Origin: JAKFWI01 sp031398975
GTDB taxonomy: Bacteria > Pseudomonadota > Alphaproteobacteria > Caulobacterales > Aquidulcibacteraceae
NCBI GenBank assembly: GCA_031398975.1
Contig: JANNOI010000036.1
Coordinates: 1-58,737, forward strand
Length of the DNA stretch: 58,737 nucleotides
Direction: 5' to 3'
The notes beneath the pieces are model-generated. The model made no database searches. It was not told the DNA's origin and was given only the letters and a program-made list of their open reading frames with translations. Numbering within the stretch: position 1 is the first letter of the stretch; each line of letters opens with the position of its first letter. The translations under genes and the position numbers were made by a program. Positions 26,594-35,591 of the stretch are shown in pieces.

Positions 26594-28267
26594 ATGGCCT
26601 ACGCTGCGCCCATCAACGACATCCGCTTCGCGTTGGAGGCGGCGGGCCTGCCCCGCCTTGGCCCCTCCTTCCCGGAGCTCGACGCGGCGCTGCTCGAGGC
26701 GATCCTCGACGGCGCGGCGGCGATGGCGGGGGAGGTGCTCGAGCCGCTGAACGCGGTGGGCGACCGCGCGGGGGCTACCCTCGAGGGCGATCGGGTGCGC
26801 ACCCCGCCGGGTTTCCCACAGGCCTACGCCGCGTTCGCCGCAGGCGGCTGGCAGGGCCTCGCGGTGGACCCCGCCTGGGGCGGGCAGGGGCTGCCCAAGG
26901 CGGTCGCGTTCGCGGTGTTCGAGATGGCGCACGCGGCCAATCTCGCCTTCAGCCTCGCCCCGCTTTTGACGTTCGGGGCGGTGGAGGCGCTGCTCCAGCA
27001 CGGCAGCCCCGCCCTGCGGCAGGCCTATCTCCCCAAGCTCGTCTCCGGGGAATGGACCGGCACGATGAATTTGACCGAGCCGCAGGCGGGCTCCGACGTC
27101 GGCGCGCTCGCCGCCCGCGCCGAGCCGCTGGATGGGGAGACTTACGCCATCACCGGCCAGAAGATCTACATCACCTGGGGCGAGCACGATCTGACGGAAA
27201 ACATCGTGCATCTTGTGTTGGCCCGCGCGCCGGGAGCGCCCGCGGGCAGCAAGGGGCTGACGCTGTTCCTGGCCCCGAAAATCCTGCCGGACGGCGCGCG
27301 CAACGCGCTGCGCTGCATTGGCCTTGAACGCAAGATGGGCCTCCACGCCAGCCCCACCTGCACTATGGCGTTCGAGGGCGCGAAGGCCTGGCGCATCGGC
27401 GGCGAGGGCGAGGGCATGGCCGCCATGTTCACGATGATGAATTCCGCCCGCCTGAATGTGGGGCTCGAGGGCGTGGGCGTGGCGGAGGCGGCGACGCAAG
27501 CCGCGCTCGCCCACGCCGAAACCCGCGTGCAAGGCCGCGCCGAGGGCGTGGAGGGGGCGGTCCCGCTGGCCCGCCATCCCGACGTCGCGCGCATGCTGGC
27601 GCTAATGAAGGCCAAGACGATGGCCGGCCGCGCGATGGCCTATTCCGCCGCCATCGCCGCCGACGAGGCCGAACGCGCCGAAGGCGCCCCCGCGCGCGCC
27701 GCAGCCCAGGCGCGCGTCGATCTCTTGACCCCGATCGTCAAGGCGTGGTGCACGGACATGGCCTGCGAAGTCGCCTCGCTCGGCGTGCAGGTGCACGGGG
27801 GCGCGGGCTTCGTGGAAGGAATTGCAGCCCAGCTCTACCGCGATGCGCGCATCCTGCCGATCTACGAAGGAACCAACGGCATCCAGGCCATCGATCTAGT
27901 GGGCCGCAAGCTGCGGGGCGGGGCGCTGGAGGCGCTGCTGGAGGAGGGCGCCGGCATCGCGGACGCCTGCCGCGCCGCGCCGGGGCTAGAGGGCCTCGCG
28001 CAGCGTCTGGAGGCGGGCCTGAAGGCGGTGACGGAGGAGGCGGCCTGGCTGCGCGCCGCGCCCGCGCGGCAGGACGTGCTGGCGGGGGCGAGCCCGTTCC
28101 TGCGCATGGCGGGGGACGTGACGGGCGGGATGTTCCTGGCCCGCGGGGCGCTGGCGGCGCCCGCCTATGCGCCGCTGGCGCGCTTTTACGGGGACGCGGT
28201 GCTGAGCGTCACCCCCGCCCTCTCGGCGCAGGCCCGCATCGGCGCCGCGCTGCTGTTTGCGGTGTAG
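26594..28267 (+). CDS. Acyl-CoA dehydrogenase (DmdC-like, long form)
   Basis: An FAD-dependent acyl-CoA dehydrogenase of 557 residues, longer than the ~385 of classic forms, with the N-terminal and C-terminal extensions of the 3-methylmercaptopropionyl-CoA dehydrogenase (DmdC) branch. Signatures: NLTEPQAGSDVGALAARAE, GQKIYITWGEHD, the glutamate region QLYRDARILPIYEGTNGIQ. ATG at 26594 (MAYAAPINDIRFAL) fits the family start. The substrate may be any medium or short acyl-CoA; branch placement does not prove DMSP use. Confidence 0.9.
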   Translation: MAYAAPINDIRFALEAAGLPRLGPSFPELDAALLEAILDGAAAMAGEVLEPLNAVGDRAGATLEGDRVRTPPGFPQAYAAFAAGGWQGLAVDPAWGGQGLPKAVAFAVFEMAHAANLAFSLAPLLTFGAVEALLQHGSPALRQAYLPKLVSGEWTGTMNLTEPQAGSDVGALAARAEPLDGETYAITGQKIYITWGEHDLTENIVHLVLARAPGAPAGSKGLTLFLAPKILPDGARNALRCIGLERKMGLHASPTCTMAFEGAKAWRIGGEGEGMAAMFTMMNSARLNVGLEGVGVAEAATQAALAHAETRVQGRAEGVEGAVPLARHPDVARMLALMKAKTMAGRAMAYSAAIAADEAERAEGAPARAAAQARVDLLTPIVKAWCTDMACEVASLGVQVHGGAGFVEGIAAQLYRDARILPIYEGTNGIQAIDLVGRKLRGGALEALLEEGAGIADACRAAPGLEGLAQRLEAGLKAVTEEAAWLRAAPARQDVLAGASPFLRMAGDVTGGMFLARGALAAPAYAPLARFYGDAVLSVTPALSAQARIGAALLFAV

Positions 28268-28322
28268 GCGCTCACGCCGATGTGTGCGTTGGCATAGGCG
28301 GAGCGGAAGGCGCGCGCGACCT

Positions 28323-28931
28323 ATGGCCGAATGGATCATCGCCACCATCGCCGCGGGCGGGCTTATGGGCGTGGCGGCCCTGATGCTGCTGGAGAATGTG
28401 TTCCCCCCGATCCCCGCCGAGCTGATCATGCCGCTGGCGGGCCTCGCGGCCGCGCGCGGAGAGATGGATTTCACCGGCGTGGTGGCGGCGGGAACGGCGG
28501 GGGCGGTGGCGGGGGCGACCTTCTGGTACTGGATCGGGCGGAAGGTTGGGGAGGCGCGGCTGAAACGCTGGGCCGCGCGCAGCGGCCGCTGGCTGACGCT
28601 GACCCCGCGCGAGATCGACGCCGCCACTGGCTTCTTCCGCGCCCGCGGCGGGGCGTGGGCGGTGCTGTTGGGCAGGCTCATGCCGGGCGTAAGGACCTAT
28701 ATATCGATCCCGGCGGGGCTCGCGCGCATGCGCCTCGGGCGGTTCCTGGCGTTCACCAGCGTGGGCGCCGCAGCCTGGACCTGGGCGCTGGCGGGCGCGG
28801 GCTATTGGCTCGGGGAGCGGTATGGCGCGGCCATCGCCTGGCTCGATCCGGTGGCCGGCGCCCTGCTGGGCGTGGCGGGGGCGTTCTATGCTTACCGGGT
28901 GGCGACGTTCGATACGCGCGCGGAGCGGTAA
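28323..28931 (+). CDS. DedA-family membrane protein
   Basis: A 202-residue SNARE-associated/VTT-domain protein. It has the family motifs ENVFPPIPAE near residue 25 and a later block RLMPGVRTYISIPAGLARM, with several TM helices. DedA proteins act in membrane phospholipid scrambling or undecaprenyl-phosphate recycling. It starts 55 bases after the acyl-CoA dehydrogenase. Confidence 0.93.
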   Translation: MAEWIIATIAAGGLMGVAALMLLENVFPPIPAELIMPLAGLAAARGEMDFTGVVAAGTAGAVAGATFWYWIGRKVGEARLKRWAARSGRWLTLTPREIDAATGFFRARGGAWAVLLGRLMPGVRTYISIPAGLARMRLGRFLAFTSVGAAAWTWALAGAGYWLGERYGAAIAWLDPVAGALLGVAGAFYAYRVATFDTRAER

Positions 28932-29030
28932 CGCGCTGCTAACCCCGTCGATGCGCCAGCTTTTTAAGGATCCCGTGAGAGCCTCACACCCTTGCGCCAC
29001 GGCAGAGCGCGGACGGGTGAGGGGCAGGGA

Positions 29031-29093
29031 ATGAGGACGTTGCTGGGGCTGGCCGCGCGGTGGTTTTCGGCGATCGGCGAGCTTGCGCTTTAG
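29031..29093 (+). other. Possible 20-codon ORF ended by the repeat element
   Basis: ATG 29031 follows an AGGGGCAGGGA ribosome-binding-like site and encodes 20 mostly hydrophobic residues (MRTLLGLAARWFSAIGELAL) before TAG 29091-29093, whose bases are the first of repeat copy 2. It could be a tiny membrane peptide, a gene truncated by the repeat, or chance. The rest of 28932-29090 shows no gene. Confidence 0.25.
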
Positions 29094-29203
29094 AGCGGTT
29101 CTCGATTGGATTGAATCAATCCCATCGAGAAAAACCGCTCTACACTTTAAGGTCGACCGTTTCTCGTCCGAAAACCGCGTAACACTTTTCGGGAAACGGT
29201 CTA
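29091..29203 (-). repeat. 113-bp dispersed repeat with two hairpins, copy 2
   Basis: Reverse-oriented copy of the 5632-5744 repeat, differing at about four positions. The long hairpin is 29091-29142 and the short one 29155-29203. It stands between the end of dedA (plus strand) and the end of the HIT gene (minus strand). On the minus strand its first three bases, TAG, are the HIT stop codon, just as copy 1 supplies the hom stop. Confidence 0.9.
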
Positions 29204-29641
29204 ATCCTGGCTGAGCGCGGCGATGATGGCGGCGGCGTGCGCCTTGAGGCGCTCGGGGTCGGCGGGGCCGGCCTGGCCGTGCCCCTGCAGCGCTGCGCCG
29301 GCATAGCGCGGAATGATGTGGAAATGGGCGTGGAACACGCTCTGGCCGGCCGGGGCCCCGTTAAACTGCGTCAGCACCAGCCCGTCGGGGCGGAACGCCC
29401 GCTCCACCGCCTGCGCCACCCGGTGCACGCTTTCCATGTAAAGCCCCACCGCCGCCCGCGGCAGCTCCAGGAAGGTGCGCGCCGGCGCTTTGGGGATCAC
29501 GAGCGTATGCCCCTCGCTCTGGGGGAACACGTCCAGGAAGGCGAGCGCGGATGCGTCCTCGAATACGGCGACGCTCGCCGCCTCCCCGCGCAGGATCTTA
29601 GCGAACACGTTGGAATCGTCATAGGTCCCATGGAGGCTCAT
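29201..29641 (-). CDS. HIT-family nucleotide hydrolase/transferase
   Basis: A 146-residue histidine-triad protein with the HxHxH motif in FHAHFHIIPR and the HINT-like N-terminus DDSNVFAKILRGEAASV followed by LAFLDVFPQSEGHTLVIPK. It probably hydrolyses nucleoside phosphoramidates or dinucleotides. ATG at 29641 lies five bases after the stop of the acyltransferase gene upstream. The last codon and stop adjoin the repeat. Confidence 0.92.
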   Translation of the reverse strand: MSLHGTYDDSNVFAKILRGEAASVAVFEDASALAFLDVFPQSEGHTLVIPKAPARTFLELPRAAVGLYMESVHRVAQAVERAFRPDGLVLTQFNGAPAGQSVFHAHFHIIPRYAGAALQGHGQAGPADPERLKAHAAAIIAALSQD

Positions 29642-29646
29642 CGGCG

Positions 29647-30801
29647 TCAGAGGTCCTTCTTGAACGGCGTATGCTCGCCCAGCATCTCGATCTCTTCGGC
29701 CACCGCCGGGCGCTCCTGTTCCAGATACCGCGCCACCGCCTCGCGCAAGCCCGCATGCGCGATCCAATGGGCGGAGAAGGTGGGGACCGGGGCGTAGCCG
29801 CGCGTCAATTTATGCTCCCCTTGCGCGCCCGCCTCCACCCGCGCGAGGCCCCGCTCGATGGCGAACTCGATCGCCGCGTAATAGCACAGCTCGAAATGCA
29901 GGAAGTCGCGGTCGGCGAGCCTGCCCCAATAGCGGCCATAGAGCGTGTTCCCGCCCAGGAAGTTCAGCGCGCTGGCGATCGGGGCGCCCTCCGCTTCGGC
30001 CAGGAACAGCACCACCCGATCGCCCATCCGCTCGCCCACCAGCTTGAAGAAGCGCCGGTTCAGGTAGGGCTGGCCCCATTTGCGGGAGGCGGTGTCCATA
30101 TAGCAGGCGAAGAACACGTCCCACAGCGCCGGGGTGATCTCAGGCCCCGTCAGGCGGCGGATGACCAGCCCCTCGCAGGCCCGCTCCCGCTCGCGCCTTA
30201 TGCTTTTGCGCTTGCCGGAGGAAAGCACGGCCAGGAAGTCCTGGAAGCTTTTATAGCCGGCATTGGTCCAGTGGAACTGCACCCCCTCCCGCCGCAGATA
30301 GACGTCCCCCGCCAGGCCCGCCTGCTGCGCCCCGGTCAGGAAGGTGATGTGCGCGGAGGAGGCCTGCAGCTGGCGCGCCACGTCGATGATCCCGCGCGCG
30401 AGGGCCGCGACCGTGGCGTCGTCTTGGGCCAGCAGCCTGCGCCCGGTGACGGGGGTGAACGGCGCGGCGCATTGCAGCTTCGGGTAATAGGCGCCCCCCG
30501 CGCGGTGCAGGGCGTCCGCCCATGCATGGTCGAACACGTACTCGCCGTAGGAATTGGTTTTTGCATAGAGCGGCGCCGCGCCGACGAGCGCGCCCGCCCG
30601 GTCGTGCGCAAGCAGATGGTGGGGGATCCAGCCGGCGCTGCGCCCGGTGCAGCCGGCCTCTTCCAGCGCCTGCAGAAAGTCCCAGGAGATGAACGGGTCG
30701 TAGGTGTCCGGATCGGGATTGGCGAGGGCGTCCCAGGTATCGCGGTCCACGTCCCCCAGGCGCCGTGCGATCGAAAGGGTTAGGCCGTCGGCGCCGTCCA
30801 T
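29647..30801 (-). CDS. GNAT-fold acyltransferase, DUF482/FemAB-like
   Basis: A 384-residue protein resembling the peptidoglycan-biosynthesis-like PF04339 family: tandem GNAT folds, a SSGKRKSIRRERE segment, MDTASRKWGQPYLNRRFF and the C-terminal ARVEAGAQGEHKLTRGY. The substrate of this family is unknown; it may transfer acyl or aminoacyl groups. It starts at ATG 30801, five bases after the GDPD stop, inside the run ridA-GDPD-GNAT-HIT. Confidence 0.85.
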   Translation of the reverse strand: MDGADGLTLSIARRLGDVDRDTWDALANPDPDTYDPFISWDFLQALEEAGCTGRSAGWIPHHLLAHDRAGALVGAAPLYAKTNSYGEYVFDHAWADALHRAGGAYYPKLQCAAPFTPVTGRRLLAQDDATVAALARGIIDVARQLQASSAHITFLTGAQQAGLAGDVYLRREGVQFHWTNAGYKSFQDFLAVLSSGKRKSIRRERERACEGLVIRRLTGPEITPALWDVFFACYMDTASRKWGQPYLNRRFFKLVGERMGDRVVLFLAEAEGAPIASALNFLGGNTLYGRYWGRLADRDFLHFELCYYAAIEFAIERGLARVEAGAQGEHKLTRGYAPVPTFSAHWIAHAGLREAVARYLEQERPAVAEEIEMLGEHTPFKKDL

Positions 30802-30806
30802 GGGCG

Positions 30807-31571
30807 CTAGATTTGGCCGGCGTCGTGGGGATGGCAAGGGCGTTTCAGGGCAAAGCCCGCGCCCGCCAGCGCGCTTGGGCCCAGATGCTCGAAAATGAGC
30901 TGGTCGGCGCGGCCCCGGGCGTGGGCGAGCTGGCGCGGTTTGCGCACCGTCCAGGCCAGCAGCGGCAGCGCGCGCCGCCGCGCGGCGGCCTGGCCCGCAT
31001 GCGTCAGGCCTTCGACCGCGCAGGCCAGGAAGTCCGGCGCCGGTCCCGCCGGGCCCGCACCTGGATCGCGCCAGCCCCGGAACAGCCGCCCGCAGGCGAG
31101 CCCCGTCTCGCGCCCGGCGGCGGCGAGCGCGGCGGGATTGAAGCTCATCAGCGCGATCGGACCCCGGTGTTTGCGCAGCACATTGGCCACGCGCGCCTCC
31201 AGCGGCCCCTCGCGTCCCGCGCCCACCTTCAGCTCGATCAAGGCCGGGGCGTCTTGGAGCAGATCGAGCGCGGCCGCCAAAGTCGGGATGCCCTCCTCGG
31301 CCCCGCTGAGCTTCAGCCGCGCGAGTTCGGCGGCGCTGCGCCGGGCCAACAGACCGCGCGCGCCGGTGATGCGCTGCAACTGATCGTCGTGGAACACGAC
31401 CGCCTCGCCGTCGCCCGCGAGGCGCACGTCGAGCTCCACCCCGAAGCCTGCCCGCGCCGCGGCCTCGAACGCCGCAAGGCTGTTTTCCGGGGCCCCGCCG
31501 GGGCGCCACAAGCCGCGATGCGCGTACGGTTGATGCAACAGCCACGGCGCCTTCGGCGGCGGGCGCGTCAC
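30807..31571 (-). CDS. Glycerophosphodiester phosphodiesterase family protein
   Basis: A 254-residue TIM-barrel enzyme. It has AHRGLWRPGGAPENSLAAF (HRG plus PEN), the metal ligands in VELDVRL and the general acid in VVFHDDQLQRITG. There is no signal peptide, so it is cytoplasmic. The start is a GTG at 31571, five bases after the ridA stop. It likely releases glycerol-3-phosphate from deacylated phospholipids. Confidence 0.9.
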   Translation of the reverse strand: MTRPPPKAPWLLHQPYAHRGLWRPGGAPENSLAAFEAAARAGFGVELDVRLAGDGEAVVFHDDQLQRITGARGLLARRSAAELARLKLSGAEEGIPTLAAALDLLQDAPALIELKVGAGREGPLEARVANVLRKHRGPIALMSFNPAALAAAGRETGLACGRLFRGWRDPGAGPAGPAPDFLACAVEGLTHAGQAAARRRALPLLAWTVRKPRQLAHARGRADQLIFEHLGPSALAGAGFALKRPCHPHDAGQI

Positions 31572-31576
31572 CGGGC

Positions 31577-32038
31577 TCAGCCGAGCTCGAAGACGCCGTC
31601 GGCCTCCACGGCGAAGCCCATCGGCAGATTGGCCACGCCCACCGCGGAGCGCGCGTGCCGGCCCGCCTCGCCCAGCACCGCAACCAGCAGGTCCGAGCAG
31701 CCGTTCACCACGGCGGGGATGGCGTCGAAATCCGGCGTCACGTTCACGAAGCCCCCGATCCGCACCACTCGGCGCACCCGGGCGAGATCGCCCCCCGCCG
31801 CGGCCTTGGCTTGCGCCAGCAGGTTGAGCGCGCACAGCCGCGCCGCCGCCTGGCCCTGCGCGAGATCAAGCCCCGCGCCGAGCTTGCCTTTCACGCCGCC
31901 CCCGGCGTCGCTCGAAACCTGGCCCGACACGAACACGAGCGATCCCGTGACGACGAACGGAACATAGGACGCGACCGGGGCAGGGGGTTGCGGCAACGTC
32001 AAGCCCAACGCCGCCAACGCTTCTTCCACCGAGCTCAT
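31577..32038 (-). CDS. RidA (YjgF/YER057c/UK114) family protein
   Basis: A 153-residue protein of the longer RidA subgroup that starts with MSSVEEALAALGLTLP. The catalytic Arg is in ARSAVGVANLPMG. Classic RidA deaminates reactive enamine/imine intermediates from PLP enzymes. First gene of the minus-strand run to the HIT gene. Divergent from the S9 pseudogene; 32039-32192 holds two copies of TTGCGCCCAGAC in direct order but no gene. Confidence 0.9.
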   Translation of the reverse strand: MSSVEEALAALGLTLPQPPAPVASYVPFVVTGSLVFVSGQVSSDAGGGVKGKLGAGLDLAQGQAAARLCALNLLAQAKAAAGGDLARVRRVVRIGGFVNVTPDFDAIPAVVNGCSDLLVAVLGEAGRHARSAVGVANLPMGFAVEADGVFELG

Positions 32039-32192
32039 GCGCCGTCCCTCATCCGCCCCCGCGTTGCGCCCAGACCTTGCGCCCAGACGTTGTGACGAGA
32101 CATCGCGCTGCGATCAAGCGCGCCCGCGCGCGCGGCGCGCCTGGACGAGGCCTTCCGGCATGGTACACACCGCCCGAAGCGGGGACCAGGGC

Positions 32193-33272
32193 ATGGGAAC
32201 GCGTGTGGCGTGGATTGCGGCAGTGGCGCTCGCGGCCCTCGGGATCGCCGCGCCCCCCGCGAGCGCCTATGACGCGCTGCCCGCGATCGGAGACGTCTCC
32301 CTCTCGCCGGACGCCCACCGACTGGGACAAGGCGCGCCAGCGCTTCATCGTCTATGGCGAGCGCGGCGCGGGCCTGCCCGGCTTCTACCTCTTCACCCGC
32401 CCGCAAACCTTCCTGCGCCTGAGCTCGCTCTATCCCGCGCTCGACGAAGCCGCCGCCGGCGTGCGCATGGCGCTGACCTACAAGGCCAGGGACGGGACGC
32501 CGATCCCCGCCTATCTCACCGTGCCGAGCGGGGTGGAGGCGAAGAACCTTCCGCTCGTCGTCCTGCCCCATGGCGGGCCGCATGCGCGCGACAGCTTCGC
32601 CTTCCATTACATGGCCGCCTTCCTGCCCTCGCGCGGCTATGGGGTGCTGCAGCCCAGTTTCCGCGGCTCGAGCGGCTATGGCGCGGCCTGGCGGCGCGCG
32701 GGCTAAGGCCAATGGGGCAAGCGCATGCAGGACGATCTGACCGACGGGGTCCTCGCGCTGTCGCGCAGCGGGCGGGTCGATCCCAAGCGCGTCTGCATCG
32801 TGGGCGCAAGCTATGCGGCTATGCGGCGCTGGCGGACGCTGCGCTGACGCCCGATCTCTACGCCTGCGCGGTGAGCATCAACGGCGTGTCCGATCTGCTC
32901 GATCTGCTCGCGCTCGAGGCGCGCCAGACCGGCGAGGAAAGCGTCGCGGCGGACGCCTGGCGCCGCTCCATCGGGGATCCCGAGCGCGATCGCGAGGCGT
33001 TGCGCGCCGTCTCCCCCGTAGCGCAGGCCGTGCGGGTGCGCGCGCCCGTTCTGCTGCTCGCAAGCCTTGAGGATACGGTGGTCACCGTCGATCAATCGCG
33101 CGCGATGGCGGAGGCGCTGCGCCGGGCCGGCAAGCCCGTGCGCCTCGTGACCCTGCCGGGGGACGATCATAGGCTCTCCTACGCCTCCACCCGCATCCGC
33201 GCGCTGGAGGAGGTGGAGGCGTTTCTGGCCCAGAGCCTCAGCGGGCTTTCGCCGGCGCCGGCCGCGCCTTGA
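32193..33272 (+). pseudogene. Prolyl-oligopeptidase-family (S9) peptidase, multiply disrupted
   Basis: Remnant of a secreted acylaminoacyl-peptidase-like S9 enzyme with at least three lesions. The signal peptide and first strand (to VSLSPDAH) are followed near 32320, in another frame, by DWDKARQRFIVYGERG, so most of the beta-propeller (about 300 residues) is deleted with a frame change. TAA at 32704 replaces the Tyr codon of an expected AGYGQWGK. At 32815 one G is missing within the nucleophile motif (GASY-GGY), shifting frame again. The rest, to the catalytic His (DDHRLSYAST), reads well. Only short fragments could be made. Confidence 0.92.
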
Positions 33273-33309
33273 GGCGCGCGCGGGGGCCGGCAGCAGAAAG
33301 GCGCCGCGC

Positions 33310-34242
33310 ATGGCGATCGATCCGCGTCTCACGGAGTGGCTGGGGAAGATGGGCGGGCAGCCCGCCCTCGATTTCCGCACCCCTGCGCAGGAACTACGCC
33401 GCCGCTTCTGGGTGATGGCGCGCCGGCTGGAGGCGGACGCGCCGGAAATGCTCGAGATGCGCCCGCTTGTGATCGAGGGCGCTGGCGGGCCGCTGCATGC
33501 GCGCCTCTATGTGCCACACGCTGCGGGCGTCACGGGGCGGGGCCTCATCTTCTACCATGGCGGCGGCTTCGTGCTGGGCGATCTCGCGAGCCATGAAATG
33601 GTGTGCCGGCGCCTCGCGGACGCGGCGCGCGCGCGCGTGCTCGCGGTGACCTACCGGCTCGCGCCCGAGCACAAATTCCCCTGCGCGGTCGAGGATGCGC
33701 AGGCCGCTTTGGACTGGGCCCTTGCGCACGCCGCCGCGCTCGGGCTCGATCCCGCCCGCATCGGCGTGGGCGGGGATTCCGCGGGCGGCAATCTGGCGGC
33801 GGTGATGGCGCAGGAGGCCAAGCGCAAGGGCTGCCCCGCCTTGGCCGGCCAGATGCTTATCTATCCGAGCGTCCAGTGGGTGCAGATGACGCCCTCGCAG
33901 CTGCGCTTCCGCGAAGGCTATCTGCTGACGCAGGCCGCGCAGGATTTCTTCAAGGACAAATATTTAAGCCGCCGCGAGGACGCCTATGACGTGCGCTGCT
34001 CGCCGCTTCTGGAGAACGATCTCGCGGGCCTGCCCCCGGCCTATGTGGCGCTCGCGGGGTTCGATCCGCTCTATGACGAGGGCAAGGCCTATGCGGACAA
34101 GATGGCCGCCTGCGGCGTGCCCGTAACGCTGAAACTCTATCCCGACCAGATCCACGGCTTCTTCAACATGACTTTGCTTTCGGGCGCGGCGAAGGCGGCG
34201 GTGGAGGCGGCAGGGCGCTGGTTCGCGGCCGTGACGGCCTGA
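33310..34242 (+). CDS. Alpha/beta hydrolase, hormone-sensitive-lipase family
   Basis: A 310-residue esterase. The oxyanion motif YHGGGFVLGD and nucleophile motif GGDSAGGNLAA (Ser) are present. The Asp is in GFDPLYDEGKAYADK and the His in QIHGFFNM. No signal peptide. It probably cleaves short-chain acyl esters. It is 37 bases after the S9 pseudogene; the ribosome-binding site is GAAAGG at about eight bases. Confidence 0.92.
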   Translation: MAIDPRLTEWLGKMGGQPALDFRTPAQELRRRFWVMARRLEADAPEMLEMRPLVIEGAGGPLHARLYVPHAAGVTGRGLIFYHGGGFVLGDLASHEMVCRRLADAARARVLAVTYRLAPEHKFPCAVEDAQAALDWALAHAAALGLDPARIGVGGDSAGGNLAAVMAQEAKRKGCPALAGQMLIYPSVQWVQMTPSQLRFREGYLLTQAAQDFFKDKYLSRREDAYDVRCSPLLENDLAGLPPAYVALAGFDPLYDEGKAYADKMAACGVPVTLKLYPDQIHGFFNMTLLSGAAKAAVEAAGRWFAAVTA

Positions 34243-34246
34243 AGGC

Positions 34247-35074
34247 TCAGGGCCCGGCGAGCACGGCGAGCGCCTCTTCCAGCGTCCGCGCATCGCCCGC
34301 CGCGACGATCGCGCCGCGCCCCTCGGCGTGCGCAAACCATTCCCCGCTCCAGGCGGGCGCGCCCGCCCAATCCGTGACGCGCCCGCCCGCGCCCTCCACG
34401 ACCGGGATCAGGGCCGCGGCGTCCCAAGGCGCTAGGCCGCTCTCGATCACGAGGTCCATGCACCCCATCGCCGCCATGGCGTAGGCGTAGCAATCGCAGC
34501 CATAGCGGGTGAGCCGGGCGCGGGCGCGTACGCGCGCGAAGGCGTGCGCCGCCTCGCCTTCGAACAGCAGCGGATCGGTGGTGGCGAGCACGGCCTCGGA
34601 GAGCCCGGCGCAGGCGCGCGCGCGCAGGGCCGTGCGCGTCCCTTTCGTGACGAGCGCCGCCCCGCCGGGCCAGCCCAAAAAGCGTTCGTCCAGAAAGCCC
34701 TGATCGATCACGCCCAGGACGGGGCGCCCTTCCTCGAGCAGCGCGATCAGCGTGCCCCAGAGCGGCAGGCCCGCGAGGAAGGCGCGTGTGCCGTCGATCG
34801 GATCGAGCAGCCAGGCGTAGCGGCCCGCCCCAGGCGTCGCGCCGAATTCCTCGCCCATCACGCCATGACCGGGGAAATGCTCGCGCAGCAGCGCCCGCAT
34901 GGCGATCTCGGCCCCGCGGTCGGCGGCGGTCACGGGGTCGAAGCCTTCGGCGGCCTTGTTGATCGCCTCGGGCGCGGCGCGGAAATGCGGCAGGATCGCT
35001 GCGCGCGCGGCGTCCGCCAGCACCCCGGCGAAAGCGAGCAAGGCGTCAGTCGTGGGCGCGCCGGCTTCAGCCAT
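34247..35074 (-). CDS. hisN: Inositol-monophosphatase-fold phosphatase, histidinol-phosphatase type
   Basis: A 275-residue Mg-dependent phosphatase with GEEFGAT (Glu75/76), LLDPIDGTRAF (Asp91, Asp94) and the C-terminal motif APWDAAALIPVVEGAGG. The pattern and length match the HisN histidinol-phosphate phosphatase branch of alphaproteobacteria; inositol monophosphatase or CysQ cannot be excluded. Convergent with the esterase, four bases between the stops. Confidence 0.75.
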   Translation of the reverse strand: MAEAGAPTTDALLAFAGVLADAARAAILPHFRAAPEAINKAAEGFDPVTAADRGAEIAMRALLREHFPGHGVMGEEFGATPGAGRYAWLLDPIDGTRAFLAGLPLWGTLIALLEEGRPVLGVIDQGFLDERFLGWPGGAALVTKGTRTALRARACAGLSEAVLATTDPLLFEGEAAHAFARVRARARLTRYGCDCYAYAMAAMGCMDLVIESGLAPWDAAALIPVVEGAGGRVTDWAGAPAWSGEWFAHAEGRGAIVAAGDARTLEEALAVLAGP

Positions 35075-35106
35075 CGTGCTGCGTTAGCAGCCTTTAGGCC
35101 TGCCGC

Positions 35107-35511
35107 TCAAGCGGCGTCGTGATTCTCGTCCTGCAGGGCCTTGGCGAGATCGAGCAGGCGCCGGCGCGGGCGCTCGCCCAGCTTGTAATAGGCGCGTATC
35201 AGCTCGAGCGTTTCCTTCTGGGACAGGACGTCGGCGGCGATCAGGTCGCGGTCATTGGCGGGGGCGATGGCGGCGCCGGCCTCGGCGGCGGCGTGCTGCA
35301 GGCCCTCGAAATAGTAGGTCACCGGCACGTTCAGCGCGGTGGCGAGCTCGTAGAGCCGGCTGGCGGTGACGCGGTTGGCGCCGCACTCGTATTTCTGGAT
35401 CTGCTGGAAGCGGATGCCGATACTCTGGGCGAGCTGTTGCTGGGTGAGCCCTAGCAGCCGGCGCCGGCGCCGCAGGCGCTTGCCGACATGCAGGTCGATG
35501 GCGTTGGCCAT
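35107..35511 (-). CDS. XRE-family regulator, PraR-like
   Basis: A 134-residue protein with an N-terminal helix-turn-helix (KRLRRRRRLLGLTQQQLAQ, then QQIQKYECGANRVTASRLY) and a C-terminal helix pair (LSQKETLELIRAYYKLG, RRRLLDLAKAL). This layout is the conserved PraR/PhrR type that controls surface and quorum-sensing functions in Rhizobiales. ATG 35511 was chosen because MANAIDLHVGKRL is the family start; the frame remains open upstream without family similarity. Confidence 0.85.
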   Translation of the reverse strand: MANAIDLHVGKRLRRRRRLLGLTQQQLAQSIGIRFQQIQKYECGANRVTASRLYELATALNVPVTYYFEGLQHAAAEAGAAIAPANDRDLIAADVLSQKETLELIRAYYKLGERPRRRLLDLAKALQDENHDAA

Positions 35512-35591
35512 GGGGACGAGCCTCTGCGTGCGCCGCCCCGAAATGGGCCAGCCTCGCAAGCCGGGCAGCAACCGCCGTGCCAGCATACCCC

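Noticed and set aside
34247..35074. CysQ or inositol monophosphatase as a firm call
   Set aside because: The fold is certain, but the motif pattern fits histidinol-phosphatase better; substrate is left at moderate confidence.
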